Shown here one piece after another: positions 8,431-22,155 of a stretch of DNA of 64,000 nt (positions are counted from its first letter, which is position 1; each line of letters starts with the position of its first letter). The stretch is from Chersky-840 sp963848335 (GTDB taxonomy: Bacteria > Actinomycetota > Acidimicrobiia > Acidimicrobiales > UBA8190), in contig CAWKDD010000004.1 of the NCBI GenBank assembly GCA_963848335.1, positions 1 through 64,000 of the forward strand. The letters run 5' to 3'. The translations under genes were made by a program, and so were the position numbers. Below the pieces are notes generated by a model. That model searched no databases. It was not told where the DNA came from and worked only from the letters and a program-made list of their open reading frames with translations.

Positions 8431-8767
8431 ATGACCAGAGCCCGAGTCCTGACCTTCCACATCGACAGCGACGAGATGGCCCGGACTGACCGAAGCGCTC
8501 GACGGGGTCGCCGACCGGTACGCGTCGTGCCCGGACTTCCGGGGCCTGGTTTGCTTGGAGCACGACGGTCTGCGTCACGAGATCGTGGTCCTCACCCTGT
8601 GGGACGGCGAGGGCCTCGAGGCCACCCAGGGCGTGTCCGAGCAGGGGCGCAAGCAGATCGCACACACCACCGACCTGGGCGTGAGCAGCAGGTGCTTCGA
8701 CGTCGTGCGCCTGGTTCCGGGCCCGGTGGCGGTGGAGCGAGCCGTGGCGGAGGCCCTGGCCTCCTGA
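8431..8767 (+). CDS. Small hypothetical protein, one apparent +1 frameshift
   Basis: From the ATG at 8431 (MTRARVLTFHIDSDEMA) the frame must skip one base near 8480-8483, in the run GGCCCGGA, to continue as GLTEALDGVADRYASCPDF and then through DGLRHEIVVLTLWDG to the TGA ending at 8767. The repaired product has about 111 residues. The second half looks like the ligand- or dimer-forming part of a small alpha/beta (ferredoxin-like barrel) protein, but no family is claimed. It is the first of a run of genes with single extra bases. Confidence 0.5.
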
Positions 8768-9008
8768 CCGGTTGGTGACCAAGGGCCCTGGGAGACTTCG
8801 GTCCCCGGGCGTAGCGTTCTCCTCGGGCCTCCCGGACGGGTACTTACCCCTCCCTCCAGGCGGCCCGGAAGGACACGGCAGGGCGTGGGGAAGGCCCGCG
8901 CCGCGGTCGGTTCCGCGCCCCGCCGGCCTTCCTACGACTCCGGCGCCATGCCTGGCGCCCGTCGATGCCGGCACGCACCGGAAATTCCCCTGGCTCCCGC
9001 CTGGCGAA

Positions 9009-9029
9009 GTTGATAGTATGGCACTCAAG
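9009..9029 (+). promoter_or_regulatory. HAIR-type operator (HspR site) upstream of dnaK
   Basis: GTTGATA, seven bases, then ACTCAAG. The known HspR-associated inverted repeat is CTTGAGT-N7-ACTCAAG; the right half is perfect and the left half keeps the TTGA core. hspR is the fourth gene of the operon downstream, so autoregulation of the dnaK operon is expected by analogy with Streptomyces and Mycobacterium. Confidence 0.72.
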
Positions 9030-9040
9030 ATCGTTATACT
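9010..9040 (+). promoter_or_regulatory. Candidate dnaK promoter
   Basis: TTGATA (9010-9015) and TATACT (9035-9040) resemble -35 and -10 boxes, with a rather long 19-base spacer. They overlap the HspR-type operator, which would explain repression by steric block. Based on sequence match only. Confidence 0.4.
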
Positions 9041-9145
9041 AAAGACAGTCAAGCAACTGGCAGCCAAGTGGGCAGTCAGGGAATCGGATAGGAATGCCCA
9101 GGTGAGAGTCACCGGGGCCGCACCACAGAATACGGAGGCACCCCC

Positions 9146-10977
<1,832 letters not shown>

Positions 10978-10981
<4 letters not shown>

Positions 10982-11584
10982 CCCCGCACGCCGGGCCCCC
11001 CGGCGGGCATGAACACGAGGATCCCGACTCCGAGGTGGTGGAGGCCGAGCTCGTCGACGCCGTCGTCGACGAGGCGGCCGCCGCCGTCCGCGAGTCCGAC
11101 GAGGTGGTGACGGCGCGCCGCCGAGCGCGACGAGTACCTCGGCGCGCTCCAGCGCCTGCAGGCCGACTTCGAGAATTACAAGAAGCGCATGCTGCGCCAG
11201 CAGACCGAGCACTTGGAGCGCGCCGCCGAGAACCTCGTCACCAAGATCCTCCCCGTCCTCGACGCCTTCGACCTGGCACGCGCCCATCTCGGCGACACGG
11301 GCACCGGACCCGGCACGGGCACCGGGCTCTCGGCCGAGGGCAAGGCGCTCGTGGCCGGCTCCACGCTGCTGGCCGACACCCTGGCGCGCGAGGGGCTGGA
11401 GCGGATCGACAACCCCGGCGAGGCCTTCGACCCCACCACGCACGAGGCGGTGGAGCACACCGCCGCCGTCGGCACCGGGGAGGACGGCGCGCCGGCGGGC
11501 CCGATCGTCGACGAGGTGCTGCGGGCCGGATACCGCTGGAAGGGGCGGGTCATCCGTCCCGCCATGGTGCGGGTGCGGGGGTAG
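10978..11584 (+). CDS. grpE: Nucleotide exchange factor GrpE, one apparent +1 frameshift
   Basis: The N-terminal acidic segment (EDPDSEVVEAELVDAVVDE) is in the frame of the ATG at 10978. The conserved coiled coil and beta domain (LQRLQADFENYKKRMLRQQ through VLRAGYRWKGRVIRPAMVRV) are one frame on. One extra base near 11115-11125, in GCGCGCCGCCGAG, accounts for this; the repaired product is about 201 residues, normal for GrpE. It releases ADP from DnaK. ATGA overlap with dnaK implies translational coupling. Confidence 0.9.
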
Positions 11585-11594
11585 GGCGCGGGTC

Positions 11595-12746
11595 ATGGCC
11601 GCCCAGCGTGAGTGGCTCGACAAGGACTACTACCAGGTCCTGGGCGTCTCCTCGACGGCCACGGACAAGGAGATCACGCGCGCCTATCGCAAGCTGGCCA
11701 AGCAGTTCCACCCCGACGCCAACCCCGGCTCCGAGGACCGCTTCAAGGAGATCTCCGCCGCCTACGACGTCCTGGGCGACACCGCCAAGCGCAAGGAGTA
11801 CGACGAGGTCCGGCGCCTGGGGGCGTCGGGGTTCGCCAACCTGGGCGGCTTCGGCGGCCCCGGCGGCGCGGGCGGCCCCGGCGGTGCGACGTTCCGGGTC
11901 GAGGACATCGACTTCGGGGACCTGCTGGGCGGGCTGGGTGCCAACTTCGGGGGCGGCCGGCGCCAGCGCAACGCCGGGCCGCGCCGCGGCGCCGATGTGG
12001 AAGCCGAGCTGTACCTGTCGTTCGAGGACGCCGTGCGCGGCGTGACCACGTCGGTGAACGTGGCGGGCGAGGCGCGCTGTGAGACGTGCCACGGCTCGGG
12101 CGCCGCCCCCGGCACCTCCCCGGTGACGTGCCCCACCTGTCACGGGCGGGGCGCGCTCGACGACAACCAGGGCCTGTTCTCGCTCAGCCGCGTGTGCCCG
12201 CAGTGCTCGGGCCGCGGCACCATCATCGAAAAACCGTGCAAGACCTGTCGGGGCTCGGGGATCGTGCGCCGCACCCGCGAGGTGAAGGTCCGCATCCCCG
12301 CCGGGGTCGACGACGGCCAGCGCATCCGCGTCAAGGGCCGGGGCGCCCCCGGCCGTGCCAACGGCCCCGCCGGCGACCTCTACGTCACCGTGCACGTGGG
12401 CAACCACCCTCTCTTCGGCCGCCGGGCCCGCAACCTGACGCTGGAGGTGCCCGTCACCTTCGCCGAGGCGGCCCTGGGGTCGACGGTGAAGGTGCCCACG
12501 CTCGACGAGCCCGTCACCTTGCGCGTCCCGCCCGGCACCTCGTCGGGCCAGACCTTCCGGGTGAAGGGCCGGGGTGTTCCCGGACACGGACGCACCGGGA
12601 GCGGGGACCTCCTCGTGACCGTCGAGGTGACCGTGCCCAAGAAGCTGACCGACGAGCAGCGTGCCGCCGTCGAGGAATTCGCCCGCCTCTCCAACGAGCA
12701 GCCGCGGGCCCATCTGGAGGTGAGCGATGACGCCGCCAAGGCCTGA
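11595..12746 (+). CDS. dnaJ: Chaperone DnaJ
   Basis: A 383-residue type I J-protein. It has the J domain with the HPD triplet (KLAKQFHPDANPG), a Gly/Phe-rich region (about 85-110), four zinc-binding CxxCxGxG-type repeats (CETCHGSG, CPTCHGRG, CPQCSGRG, CKTCRGSG), and the two C-terminal substrate-binding barrels. It stimulates DnaK ATPase and delivers substrates. Its last 20 bases overlap hspR, and the frame is intact throughout. Confidence 0.97.
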   Translation: MAAQREWLDKDYYQVLGVSSTATDKEITRAYRKLAKQFHPDANPGSEDRFKEISAAYDVLGDTAKRKEYDEVRRLGASGFANLGGFGGPGGAGGPGGATFRVEDIDFGDLLGGLGANFGGGRRQRNAGPRRGADVEAELYLSFEDAVRGVTTSVNVAGEARCETCHGSGAAPGTSPVTCPTCHGRGALDDNQGLFSLSRVCPQCSGRGTIIEKPCKTCRGSGIVRRTREVKVRIPAGVDDGQRIRVKGRGAPGRANGPAGDLYVTVHVGNHPLFGRRARNLTLEVPVTFAEAALGSTVKVPTLDEPVTLRVPPGTSSGQTFRVKGRGVPGHGRTGSGDLLVTVEVTVPKKLTDEQRAAVEEFARLSNEQPRAHLEVSDDAAKA

Positions 12747-13185
12747 TCCCGAACGCCCCGAGACGCGGCGTGCCGCGCTGTTCGGGGGTGAGAGCGCCAG
12801 CCGCGCCGTGTACGTGATCTCGGTGGCGGCCGAGCTGGCCGGCGTGCACCCCCAGACCCTGCGCGTCTACGAGCGCAAGGGCCTGGTGGACCCGTCGCGC
12901 ACCGGGGGCGGCAGCCGCCGCTACTCCCAGCGCGACATCGAGCGCCTGCGCCGCATCGGGATGCTGACGGGCCTCGGGCTCAACCTCGAGGGCGTGCGCC
13001 GGGTGCTCGAGCTCGAGGCCGAGGTCGAAGCGCTGCGTACCGAGCTGGAGCGGGTGCGCGCCGAGGCCCGCACCGAGCTGGAGCAGACCCATCGGCACTA
13101 CCGTCGCGACCTGGTGCCGCTGCGCCAGGCCCTGGTGTGGCGGGCCGCGGGGGGCACCGACGCGGCGCGCCGGGGAAGGAGGTAG
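12727..13185 (+). CDS. hspR: MerR-family heat-shock repressor HspR
   Basis: The 152-residue protein has a MerR-type winged helix-turn-helix (VYVISVAAELAGVHPQTLRV, then YERKGLVDPSRT, then SRRYSQRDIERLRRI) and a coiled-coil tail (ELEAEVEALRTELERVRAEA). HspR represses the dnaK operon by binding HAIR sites with DnaK as co-repressor; the matching operator is seen at 9009-9029. The start overlaps the end of dnaJ, as in other actinobacterial dnaK operons. Confidence 0.93.
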   Translation: MTPPRPDPERPETRRAALFGGESASRAVYVISVAAELAGVHPQTLRVYERKGLVDPSRTGGGSRRYSQRDIERLRRIGMLTGLGLNLEGVRRVLELEAEVEALRTELERVRAEARTELEQTHRHYRRDLVPLRQALVWRAAGGTDAARRGRR

Positions 13186-13191
13186 TCCCTC

Positions 13192-15685
<2,494 letters not shown>

Positions 15686-15694
<9 letters not shown>

Positions 15695-15745
15695 GGGGAT
15701 CTGCGCTTCACTGAGTGGGACTGTGGTCACCTGAGGTGGCGCTTG
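15686..15745 (+). repeat. Degenerate 20-base repeat carrying three staggered TGA codons after clpB
   Basis: Three units of 20 bases (15686, 15706, 15726) each carry CTGA. The first is the true clpB stop (15692). The others are at 15712 and 15732. Because the period is 2 modulo 3, the three TGA codons fall in three different frames. Confidence 0.6.
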
Positions 15746-15773
15746 GGGGCGTCGTCCCAGGTCCGGATACAAT
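15743..15773 (+). promoter_or_regulatory. Candidate purA promoter
   Basis: TACAAT at 15768-15773 is a good -10 box, with TTGGGG at 15743-15748 as a weak -35 at 19-base spacing, 37 bases before the purA start. It would separate the purine block from the heat-shock operon. Confidence 0.4.
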
Positions 15774-15809
15774 GTGGCGTAATCCGGAGCCGTTTCGCGG
15801 AGGAGCGTC

Positions 15810-17091
15810 GTGCCCGCAACCGTGGTCGTCGGGACGCAATGGGGCGACGAGGGGAAGGGCAAGCTCACCGACCTCCTGGCCCGGGACATGGACATGGTGG
15901 TGCGCTACCAGGGCGGCCACAACGCCGGGCACACCGTGGTCGTCGACGGCGTGTCCTTCGCCCTGCAGCTCGTGCCGAGCGGCGTGCTCTACCCCCACAT
16001 CACCCCCGTCATCGGCAACGGGGTGGTGGTGGACCCCGGCGTGCTGCTGTCGGAGCTCGACACCCTCGAGGCCAAGGGGATCGACACCAGCCGCATGGTG
16101 GTGAGCGGCAACGCCCATCTGATCATGCCGTACCACACCGAGCTCGACCGGGTCACCGAGCGCTACCTCGGCAAGAACGCCCTGGGCACGACGCGCCGGG
16201 GCATCGGCCCCGCCTACGCCGACAAGGCGGCCCGGGTGGGGCTGCGGGTCCAGGACCTCCTCGACGCCAAGATCTTCCGCCAGAAGCTCGAGGTGGTGCT
16301 GAAGGAGAAGAACGCCGTCCTGGCCAAGGTGTACAACCGCCTCCCCCTCGACGCCGCGGCCATCTGCGAGGAGTACCTCGACCAGTACGCGCCCCGCATC
16401 GGCCCCATGGTGGGCGACACCGTCGGCCTCGTCCACGACGCCCTCGACGCCGGTCGCAACGTGCTGCTCGAGGGGGCCCAGGCCACCTTTCTCGACCTCG
16501 ACCACGGCACCTATCCCTTCGTGACGTCCTCCAACCCGGTGGCGGGCGGGGCCTGCACCGGCACCGGGGTGGGGCCGCGCATGATCGGCGAGGTCATCGG
16601 CATCGCCAAGGCCTACGTGACCCGGGTGGGGGCGGGCCCGTTCCCCACCGAGTGCCTCGACGAGGTGGGCGAGGTGCTCGTCGAGCGGGGCCACGAGTTC
16701 GGCACCAACACCGGGCGGCGCCGGCGCTGCGGGTGGTTCGACGCCGTCATGGCCCGCCAGGCCGTGCGGCTCAACTCGCTGTCGGAGGTGGCGCTCACCA
16801 AGATGGACGTGCTCGACACCTTCGACACCGTCAAGGTGTGCGTGGCCTACGCGGCGGGGGGCGAGCGCTTCGCCTACCCCCCGTACCACCAGTCGGTGCT
16901 GCACCAGGTGGACGCCGGTCTACGAGGAGCTGCCCGGCTGGCGCGCCGATCTGTCGGGCGCCACCGAGCTCGACGACCTGCCCCCGGCGGCGCGCGCCTA
17001 CGTGGCCTTCCTGGCCGAGCAGATCGGGGTGCCCATCAAGCTGGTGGGCGTGGGCCCCGGGCGCGAGCAGTTCGTCCGGTTCGCGGCATGA
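15810..17091 (+). CDS. purA: Adenylosuccinate synthetase, one apparent +1 frameshift
   Basis: The N terminus PATVVVGTQWGDEGKGKLTD is the GTP/IMP-binding P-loop of PurA, and YQGGHNAGHTVV and GTTRRGIGPAYADKAAR follow. Near 16914 (GACGCCGGTCTAC) one extra base breaks the frame; skipping it gives YEELPGWRADLSGATELDDL and a normal C terminus ending at the TGA 17089-17091, about 426 residues. The enzyme joins IMP and aspartate with GTP, the first step to AMP. GTG start at 15810. Its stop overlaps the ATG of purD. Confidence 0.94.
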
Positions 17092-18436
17092 GGGTCTGTG
17101 TCGTCGGATCGGGCGGGCGCGAGCACGCCCTGGCGCTGTCGCTGGCCCGCACCGCCGAGGTCGTGGTGGCCCCGGGCAACCCGGGCATGGCGCCGAGGAC
17201 CGCCGCGGCCGCCGACTCCGCCCACTTCGCGCTGGGCGGGGCGGGCGATCACCGTCACCGACGACGCCCCCGAGGACGTCGACGCCGACCTGTTCGTGAT
17301 CGGCCCCGAGCAGCCCCTCGTGGACGGGCTGGCCGACCGGCTGCGCGCCGATCGCCGCCTCGTGTTCGGCCCCGGCGCCGACGGGGCCCGGCTCGAGGGG
17401 TCCAAGGCCTTCATGAAGGAGGTGCTGGCCGAGGCCGGGGTGCCCACGGCGCGTTACGGCGCCTTCGACGACGCTGCGCGCCGCGCAGGCGTTCCTGCGC
17501 GAGCTGCCCGGACCCTGGGTGGTGAAGACCGACGGGCTCGCCGCGGGCAAGGGCGTGCTCGTCACCGACTCGCTGGCCGAGGCCGAGGCCGACATCGCCG
17601 CCAAGTTGTCGGGGGAGAGCTTCGGCGACGCCGGCCGGCGCGTGGTGGTCGAAGAAGGACTGGTGGGCCCCGAGTGTTCGCTGCTCGTGCTCTGTGACGG
17701 GACTCGCATCGCGCCGCTGGCTCCGGCCCAGGACTTCAAGCGCATCGGCGACGGCGACGAGGGCCCCAACACCGGGGGCATGGGGGCGTACTCCCCGGTG
17801 CCGCTGGTCGACGACCGGCTCGTCGACGGCGTGCTCGACCAGGCCGTGGAGCCGCTCGTGGGCGCGCTGCGCCGGCGCGGCATCGACTACCGGGGCGTGC
17901 TGTACGCCGGGCTCATCCTCACCGCCGACGGCCCGCGCGTCCTCGAGTACAACGTGCGCTTCGGCGACCCCGAGACCCAGGTCGTGCTGCCCCGGCTCAC
18001 CGAGGACCTCACCGGCCTGCTGGCCGAGGCGGCCGCGGGCCGGCTGCGCACCGAGCCGCGCTTCACCCCCGACGCGTCGGTGTGCGTGGTCCTGGCCTCG
18101 GAGGGATACCCGGCCTCGCCGCGCACCGGCGACCGCATCGACGGGCTCGACGAGGCCGCCGCCATGGAGGGCGTGACCGTGCTCCACGCCGGGACCGCCC
18201 TCGACGCCGAGGGTGCCTTCGTCACCGCCGGGGGCCGCGTCCTCGGGGTGACCGCCTCGGGCCCTACCCTGGCCGAGGCGCGCCGGCGTGCCTACGCGGC
18301 TGTGGGCTGCATCGGCTGGGAGGGGATGCAGTACCGCACCGACATCGCTGCCGCCGCGGCCGTCGGCACCGCGCCCGGGGCCGCCGACGTGGTGGCGCCG
18401 GCCGGCGCCTCGCCGCGCTCGGGGGTGCCGGCGTGA
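17088..18436 (+). CDS. purD: Phosphoribosylamine-glycine ligase, two apparent +1 frameshifts
   Basis: The ATP-grasp enzyme starts MRVCVVGSGGREHALALSL. The frame changes near 17240 (GGGGCGGGCGATC), continuing as AITVTDDAPEDVDADLFVIG, and again near 17470 (GCTGCGCGCCGCG), continuing as AFLRELPGPWVVKTDGLAAG. The rest is intact, including NTGGMGAYSP and RFGDPETQVVLPRL. The repaired length is about 448 residues, somewhat longer than typical. It makes GAR, step two of purine synthesis. ATGA overlap with purA and GTGA overlap with purB. Confidence 0.93.
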
Positions 18437-19746
18437 TCCCCCGCTACTCGCTGCCGGAGATGGCGGCGCTGTTCACCGACGAGGCCCGCCTCGAGATGTG
18501 GCTCGAGGTGGAGCTCCTGGCCGTGGAGGGCTGGGCCGAGGTGGGCGCCATCCCCCGCGCCGCCGCCCAGGCGGTGCGGGCCCGGGCCCCCAAGGTCACG
18601 CCCGAGCTCGTCGCCGCGGTCAACGAGCGCGAGCGCGTCACCGACCACGACGTGGCCGCCTTCGTCGACGTCGTCCAGGAGGCCATCGGCACCCCCGAGG
18701 GCTCGTGGGTCCACTACGGGCTCACCTCCTCCGACGTCGTCGACACCGCGCTGTGCGCCACCCTGACGCGCGCCGCCGACCTGCTGCTCGACGCCTCGGG
18801 CGCCCTGGTGTCGGTGCTCAAGGCTCGGGCCCTCGAGTTCATGGACACGCCCATGGCGGGCCGCACCCACGGCATGCACGCCGAGCCCACCACCTTCGGG
18901 GCCAAGCTGGCGCTGTGGTGCCTGCAGGCCGACCGCGACCGGGCCCGCCTGCGGGCCGCGCGCCGGCAGGTGGCGGTGGGGAAGCTGTCGGGGGCGGTGG
19001 GCACGTACTCCAACATCGACCCCCGGGTCGAGGACCACGTGTGCGCGGCGCTCGGGCTCACGCCGGTGCCCGCCACCCAGGTCATCGCCCGCGACCGCCA
19101 CGCCGAGCTGCTGTGGGCGTGCGCGTCGGTGGGCGCCACGGTCGAGATGATCGGCACCGAGATCCGGCACCTGGCCCGGACCGAGGTGGGCGAGGTCGAA
19201 GAGGCCTTCGGCTCGGGCCAGAAGGGCAGCTCGGCCATGCCGCACAAGCGCAACCCCATCCTGTCCGAGCGCCTGAGCGGCCTGGCCCGGGTGCTGCGCG
19301 GCTACCTGGGCGCGGGGCTCGAGGACGTGGCGCTGTGGCACGAGCGCGACATCTCCCACAGCTCGGTGGAGCGCGTCGTCCTCCCCGACGCCTGCCTCCT
19401 CGCCTACTACGTGCTGCGCCGGGGCGCGGGGCTGGTGCAGAACCTCGTGGTCCACGCCGAGCGCATGCGCGCCAACGTGGTCGAGGGGTCCTTCGGGCTC
19501 GTGTTCAGCCAGCCGGTGCTGCTGGCGCTGGTGGAGTCGGGCATCGACGCGCGACGGCGCCTACCGGATCGTCCAGCGCGACACCCGGCCTGGCCTGGGA
19601 GGAGCGCCGCCCGCTGCGGGTCGTGCTCGAGGACGACCCCGAGGTCGACCTTGGACGGGGCCGCCCTCGACCGGGCCTTCAGCCTGGAGCGGGCCCTGCT
19701 CCACGTGTCACGGTTCACGGACGCGATCGAGGAGGTGGAAGGGTGA
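18433..19746 (+). CDS. purB: Adenylosuccinate lyase, three apparent +1 frameshifts
   Basis: The first 370 codons are intact and show the fumarase/ASL superfamily features TSSDVVDTAL, AGRTHGMHAEPT and the signature GSSAMPHKRNPI. Within 100 bases three single extra bases follow (near 19553, 19583 and 19648). The correct protein runs DGAYRIVQRDTR, LAWEERRPLRVVLEDDPEVD, then LDGAALDRAFSLERAL, and the original frame returns. The repaired product is about 436 residues. It cleaves SAICAR and adenylosuccinate. Start GTG 18433 overlaps purD. Confidence 0.94.
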   Translation: MIPRYSLPEMAALFTDEARLEMWLEVELLAVEGWAEVGAIPRAAAQAVRARAPKVTPELVAAVNERERVTDHDVAAFVDVVQEAIGTPEGSWVHYGLTSSDVVDTALCATLTRAADLLLDASGALVSVLKARALEFMDTPMAGRTHGMHAEPTTFGAKLALWCLQADRDRARLRAARRQVAVGKLSGAVGTYSNIDPRVEDHVCAALGLTPVPATQVIARDRHAELLWACASVGATVEMIGTEIRHLARTEVGEVEEAFGSGQKGSSAMPHKRNPILSERLSGLARVLRGYLGAGLEDVALWHERDISHSSVERVVLPDACLLAYYVLRRGAGLVQNLVVHAERMRANVVEGSFGLVFSQPVLLALVESGIDARRRLPDRPARHPAWPGRSAARCGSCSRTTPRSTLDGAALDRAFSLERALLHVSRFTDAIEEVEG

Positions 19747-20648
19747 GCCTGACGTTGGTGCACAGCGGCAAGGTGCGCGAGCTCTACGACGCCGGCGACG
19801 ACCGGCTGCTCATGGTGGCGTCGGACCGGCTCTCGGCCTTCGACGTGGTGCTGGCCGAGCCCATCCCCGACAAGGGGCGGGTGCTCACGGCCATGACCGT
19901 GCACTTCCTCGCACGAGCTGGCCGACCTGGCCCCCAGCCATCTCATCACCGCCGATCCCGCCGGGCTCCCCGCCGAGGCCGCCGAGCTCGGGGGCGACGC
20001 CGGGCTGGCCGGGGTGGCGGGGCGCGCCCTGCTCGTGCGCCGGGCCGAGATGCTCCCCATCGAGTGCATCGTGCGCGGCTATCTGGCCGGGTCGGGGTGG
20101 AAGGAGTACTCGGCGTCGGGGACGCTGCACGGCACGCCGCTGCCCGCCGGGCCTGGAGCAGGCCAGCCGGCTCCCCGAGCCCATGTTCACGCCCTCGACC
20201 AAGGCCACCGAGGGCCACGACCTCAACATCTCCTTCGACGAGGCCGCCGAGCTCGTGGGCAAGGAGACGGCCGAGAAGGCGCGCGACCTGTGCGTCGAGG
20301 CCTACCGCCGGGGCGCGGCGGCGGCCGAGCGCAACGGCATCATCGTGGCCGACACCAAGTTCGAGCTCGGGCATCATCGACGGCGAGCTGGCCCTGTGCG
20401 ACGAGGTGCTCACGCCGGACTCGTCGCGGTTCTGGCCCGCCGACGCAGTGGCGGCCGGGCACCAACCCGCCCGCCTTCGACAAGCAGCCCGTGCGCGACC
20501 TGCTCGAGGGGAGCGGCTGGGACAAGAAGCCGCCGCCCCCGCCGCTGTCGCCCGAGGTCGTGACGGAGACGAGCGAGCGCTACATCGCCGCCTACGAGAC
20601 GGATCAGCGGGCGCGCGTCTGGCCGACTGGTACGGTGCCGAGAGGTGA
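19743..20648 (+). CDS. purC: SAICAR synthetase, six apparent +1 frameshifts
   Basis: The N terminus VHSGKVRELYDAGDDRLLMV and the block RRAEMLPIECIVRGYLAGSG are typical of PurC. Reading through to the TGA at 20646-20648 requires skipping one base near 19910, 20152, 20368, 20459, 20601 and 20615. The recovered segments LEQASRLPEPMFTPSTKATE, GIIDGELALCDEVLTPDSSR and TNPPAFDKQPVRDLLEGSGW match the family in order, giving about 299 residues. No in-frame stop or missing block is seen. GTGA overlap with purB. Confidence 0.9.
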   Translation: MSLTLVHSGKVRELYDAGDDRLLMVASDRLSAFDVVLAEPIPDKGRVLTAMTVHFLARAGRPGPQPSHHRRSRRAPRRGRRARGRRRAGRGGGARPARAPGRDAPHRVHRARLSGRVGVEGVLGVGDAARHAAARRAWSRPAGSPSPCSRPRPRPPRATTSTSPSTRPPSSWARRRPRRRATCASRPTAGARRRPSATASSWPTPSSSSGIIDGELALCDEVLTPDSSRFWPADAVAAGHQPARLRQAARARPARGERLGQEAAAPAAVARGRDGDERALHRRLRDGSAGARLADWYGAER

Positions 20649-20957
20649 TGGCGCGCGTGAAGTACGAGGTGCTCGTGGAGGTCCGGTTGCGCCCCGGGAT
20701 CGCCGATCCGCAGGGGGCCACCATCGAGCGGGCCCTGCCCGCGCTGGGCTTCGACGGCGTCGACGGCGTGCGGTGTGGGCAAGGCCTTCCGGCTGTCGGT
20801 CGAGGCGCCCGACGAGCCCGCGGCCCGCGGCCGGGCCACCGAGATGGCCGACCGGCTGCTCGCCAACCCCGTCATCGAGGACTCCACCGTCACCGTGCTC
20901 GGTCCCGGCGCACCGACGCCGTCGGCGACGACGGCGGTGGCAAGCGGGGCGCGCTGA
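20648..20957 (+). CDS. purS: FGAM synthase subunit PurS, one apparent +1 frameshift
   Basis: MARVKYEVLVEVRLRPGIAD followed by ATIERALPALGFDGV is the start of PurS; skipping one base near 20774 (GTGCGGTGTGGGC) gives RVGKAFRLSVEAPDE and MADRLLANPVIEDSTV. About 102 residues, longer than the usual 80 because of a Gly/Pro-rich tail. PurS bridges PurL and PurQ in the complex that makes FGAM. TGATG overlaps on both sides (purC and purQ) imply coupled translation. Confidence 0.88.
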
Positions 20958-21659
20958 TGGCGGCCAGGATCGGCGTCGTCGTCTTCCCGGGCAGCAACTG
21001 CGAGCACGACGTGGTGAAGGCGCTCGGGCTCGTTCGGTCCGGCGCGGCGTGCGAGGCCGAGCTCGTGTGGCACGGGGAGCGCTCGCTGGCCGGCTACGAC
21101 GCCGTCGTCCTCCCCGGCGGCTTCGCCCACGGCGACTACCTGCGCCCCGGCGCGCTGGCCCGCTTCTCGCCGGTGATGGAGGCGCGTGGCCAAGTACGCG
21201 GCCGACGGCGGGCCGGTGGTGGGGATCTGCAACGGCTTCCAGGTGCTGACCGAGGCCGGGCTCCTGCCCGGGGCGCTGCAGAAGAACCGGGGGCTGCGCT
21301 TCCTGTGCACCACGGTGGGGGTGCGGGTGTGCACGACCCGCACCGTGCTCACCGGCGAGCGGCCGCGGGGACCGAGCTGCGCGCTGCCCATCAACCACTT
21401 CGAGGGCAACTTCACCTGCGACGCCGCCACCCTCGAGCGCCTGCGCGCCGAGGACCGCGTCGTGCTGCGCTACACCGACAACCCCAACGGCTCGATCGAC
21501 GACATCGCCGGCGTGTGCAACGAGGACGGCAACGTGGTGGGCCTCATGCCCCACCCCGAGCGGGCCTGTGACGTCCATGACGGCGTCGCACCGACGGCAT
21601 GGTGCCTGCTCGAGTCGCTGGTGGCGGCGGCCGCCCGCCACGCCCAGCTGCCGGTCTGA
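20957..21659 (+). CDS. purQ: FGAM synthase glutaminase subunit PurQ, four apparent +1 frameshifts
   Basis: A class I glutaminase starting ARIGVVVFPGSNCEHDVVKA, with the nucleophile Cys in GGPVVGICNGFQVLTEAGLL. One base must be skipped near 21187 (GAGGCGCGTGGCC). Three more (near 21572, 21590 and 21605) lie within 40 bases near the end, where the true sequence reads MPHPERACDVMTASTDGMVL and then LESLV. The repaired product has about 232 residues. It supplies ammonia from glutamine to PurL. Confidence 0.9.
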
Positions 21660-22155
21660 CCGCTTCGTGTCGTCGGCCCTCGCCGTCGCCGTCCTGGGCG
21701 TCGCCGGGTGCCGGGCTCTGCCGGCTTGGCCGCCGGTCCGGCGCTCGCACCGGCGTCGCACCTGCACTGCCGTCGGTGCGCGTGATGCCGGCCCGCTGCA
21801 GCACCGCCGCGCTCACCCCGGCGGCGCGCCAGGCGTTGTACTCGATGCCCTTGCGCTGCCCGTAGGCCCTGGCCACCTTGACGAAGGCCTTCTCGAGGGT
21901 GCCGAGGTCGCTGGTCGACGACGCCCGGGCCAGCTCGGCCTCGAGGTCGGCCTTCTCCTGCAGCAGGTGCAGGCGCGCCAGGGGGTCGGCCGACGCGAGG
22001 CGGTCGTCCACGGCGGCGAGGCGCTTCTTCACCGACTCGGGCGTGCGCTTGCGCCCCCGCCGGGGCCGGCTGTGCTCGATGGCCTCGAGGTAGCGGCGCA
22101 CGGCCCGCCCCTCGTCCCGGCCCCGGGCCAGGGCCGCCTTGTGCGCGCTCGACAT
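21544..22155 (-). CDS. Hypothetical Lys/Arg-rich helical protein, C-terminal end uncertain
   Basis: The segment MSSAHKAALARGRDEGRAVR, then RRGRKRTPESVKKRLAAVDD and a heptad-like helix (LHLLQEKADLEAELARA), then FVKVARAYGQRKGIEYNAWR and AAVLQRAGIT looks like a conserved actinobacterial hypothetical protein. Coding character is lost after about 21770, and the open frame then runs into the 3' end of purQ on the other strand. The true stop is therefore unclear, perhaps because an extra base is present here too. It interrupts the purine genes on the opposite strand, between purQ and purL. An earlier ATG at 22191 is possible. Confidence 0.5.
   Translation of the reverse strand: MSSAHKAALARGRDEGRAVRRYLEAIEHSRPRRGRKRTPESVKKRLAAVDDRLASADPLARLHLLQEKADLEAELARASSTSDLGTLEKAFVKVARAYGQRKGIEYNAWRAAGVSAAVLQRAGITRTDGSAGATPVRAPDRRPSRQSPAPGDAQDGDGEGRRHEAVRPAAGRGGRPPPPATRAGTMPSVRRRHGRHRPARGGA

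Larger units (their letters stand above)
8768..9145 (+). other. Upstream region of dnaK (378 bases)
   Basis: No gene is supported. The last 140 bases are notably AT-richer than the surroundings and contain the HspR-type operator and promoter listed separately. The ribosome binding site ACGGAGGCACC lies just before the dnaK start at 9146. Confidence 0.6.

Noticed and set aside
19540..19660. Intein or programmed frameshift element in purB
   Set aside because: Three single-base shifts restore the original frame within about 100 bases with no inserted domain and no slippery heptamer; insertion errors explain it more simply.
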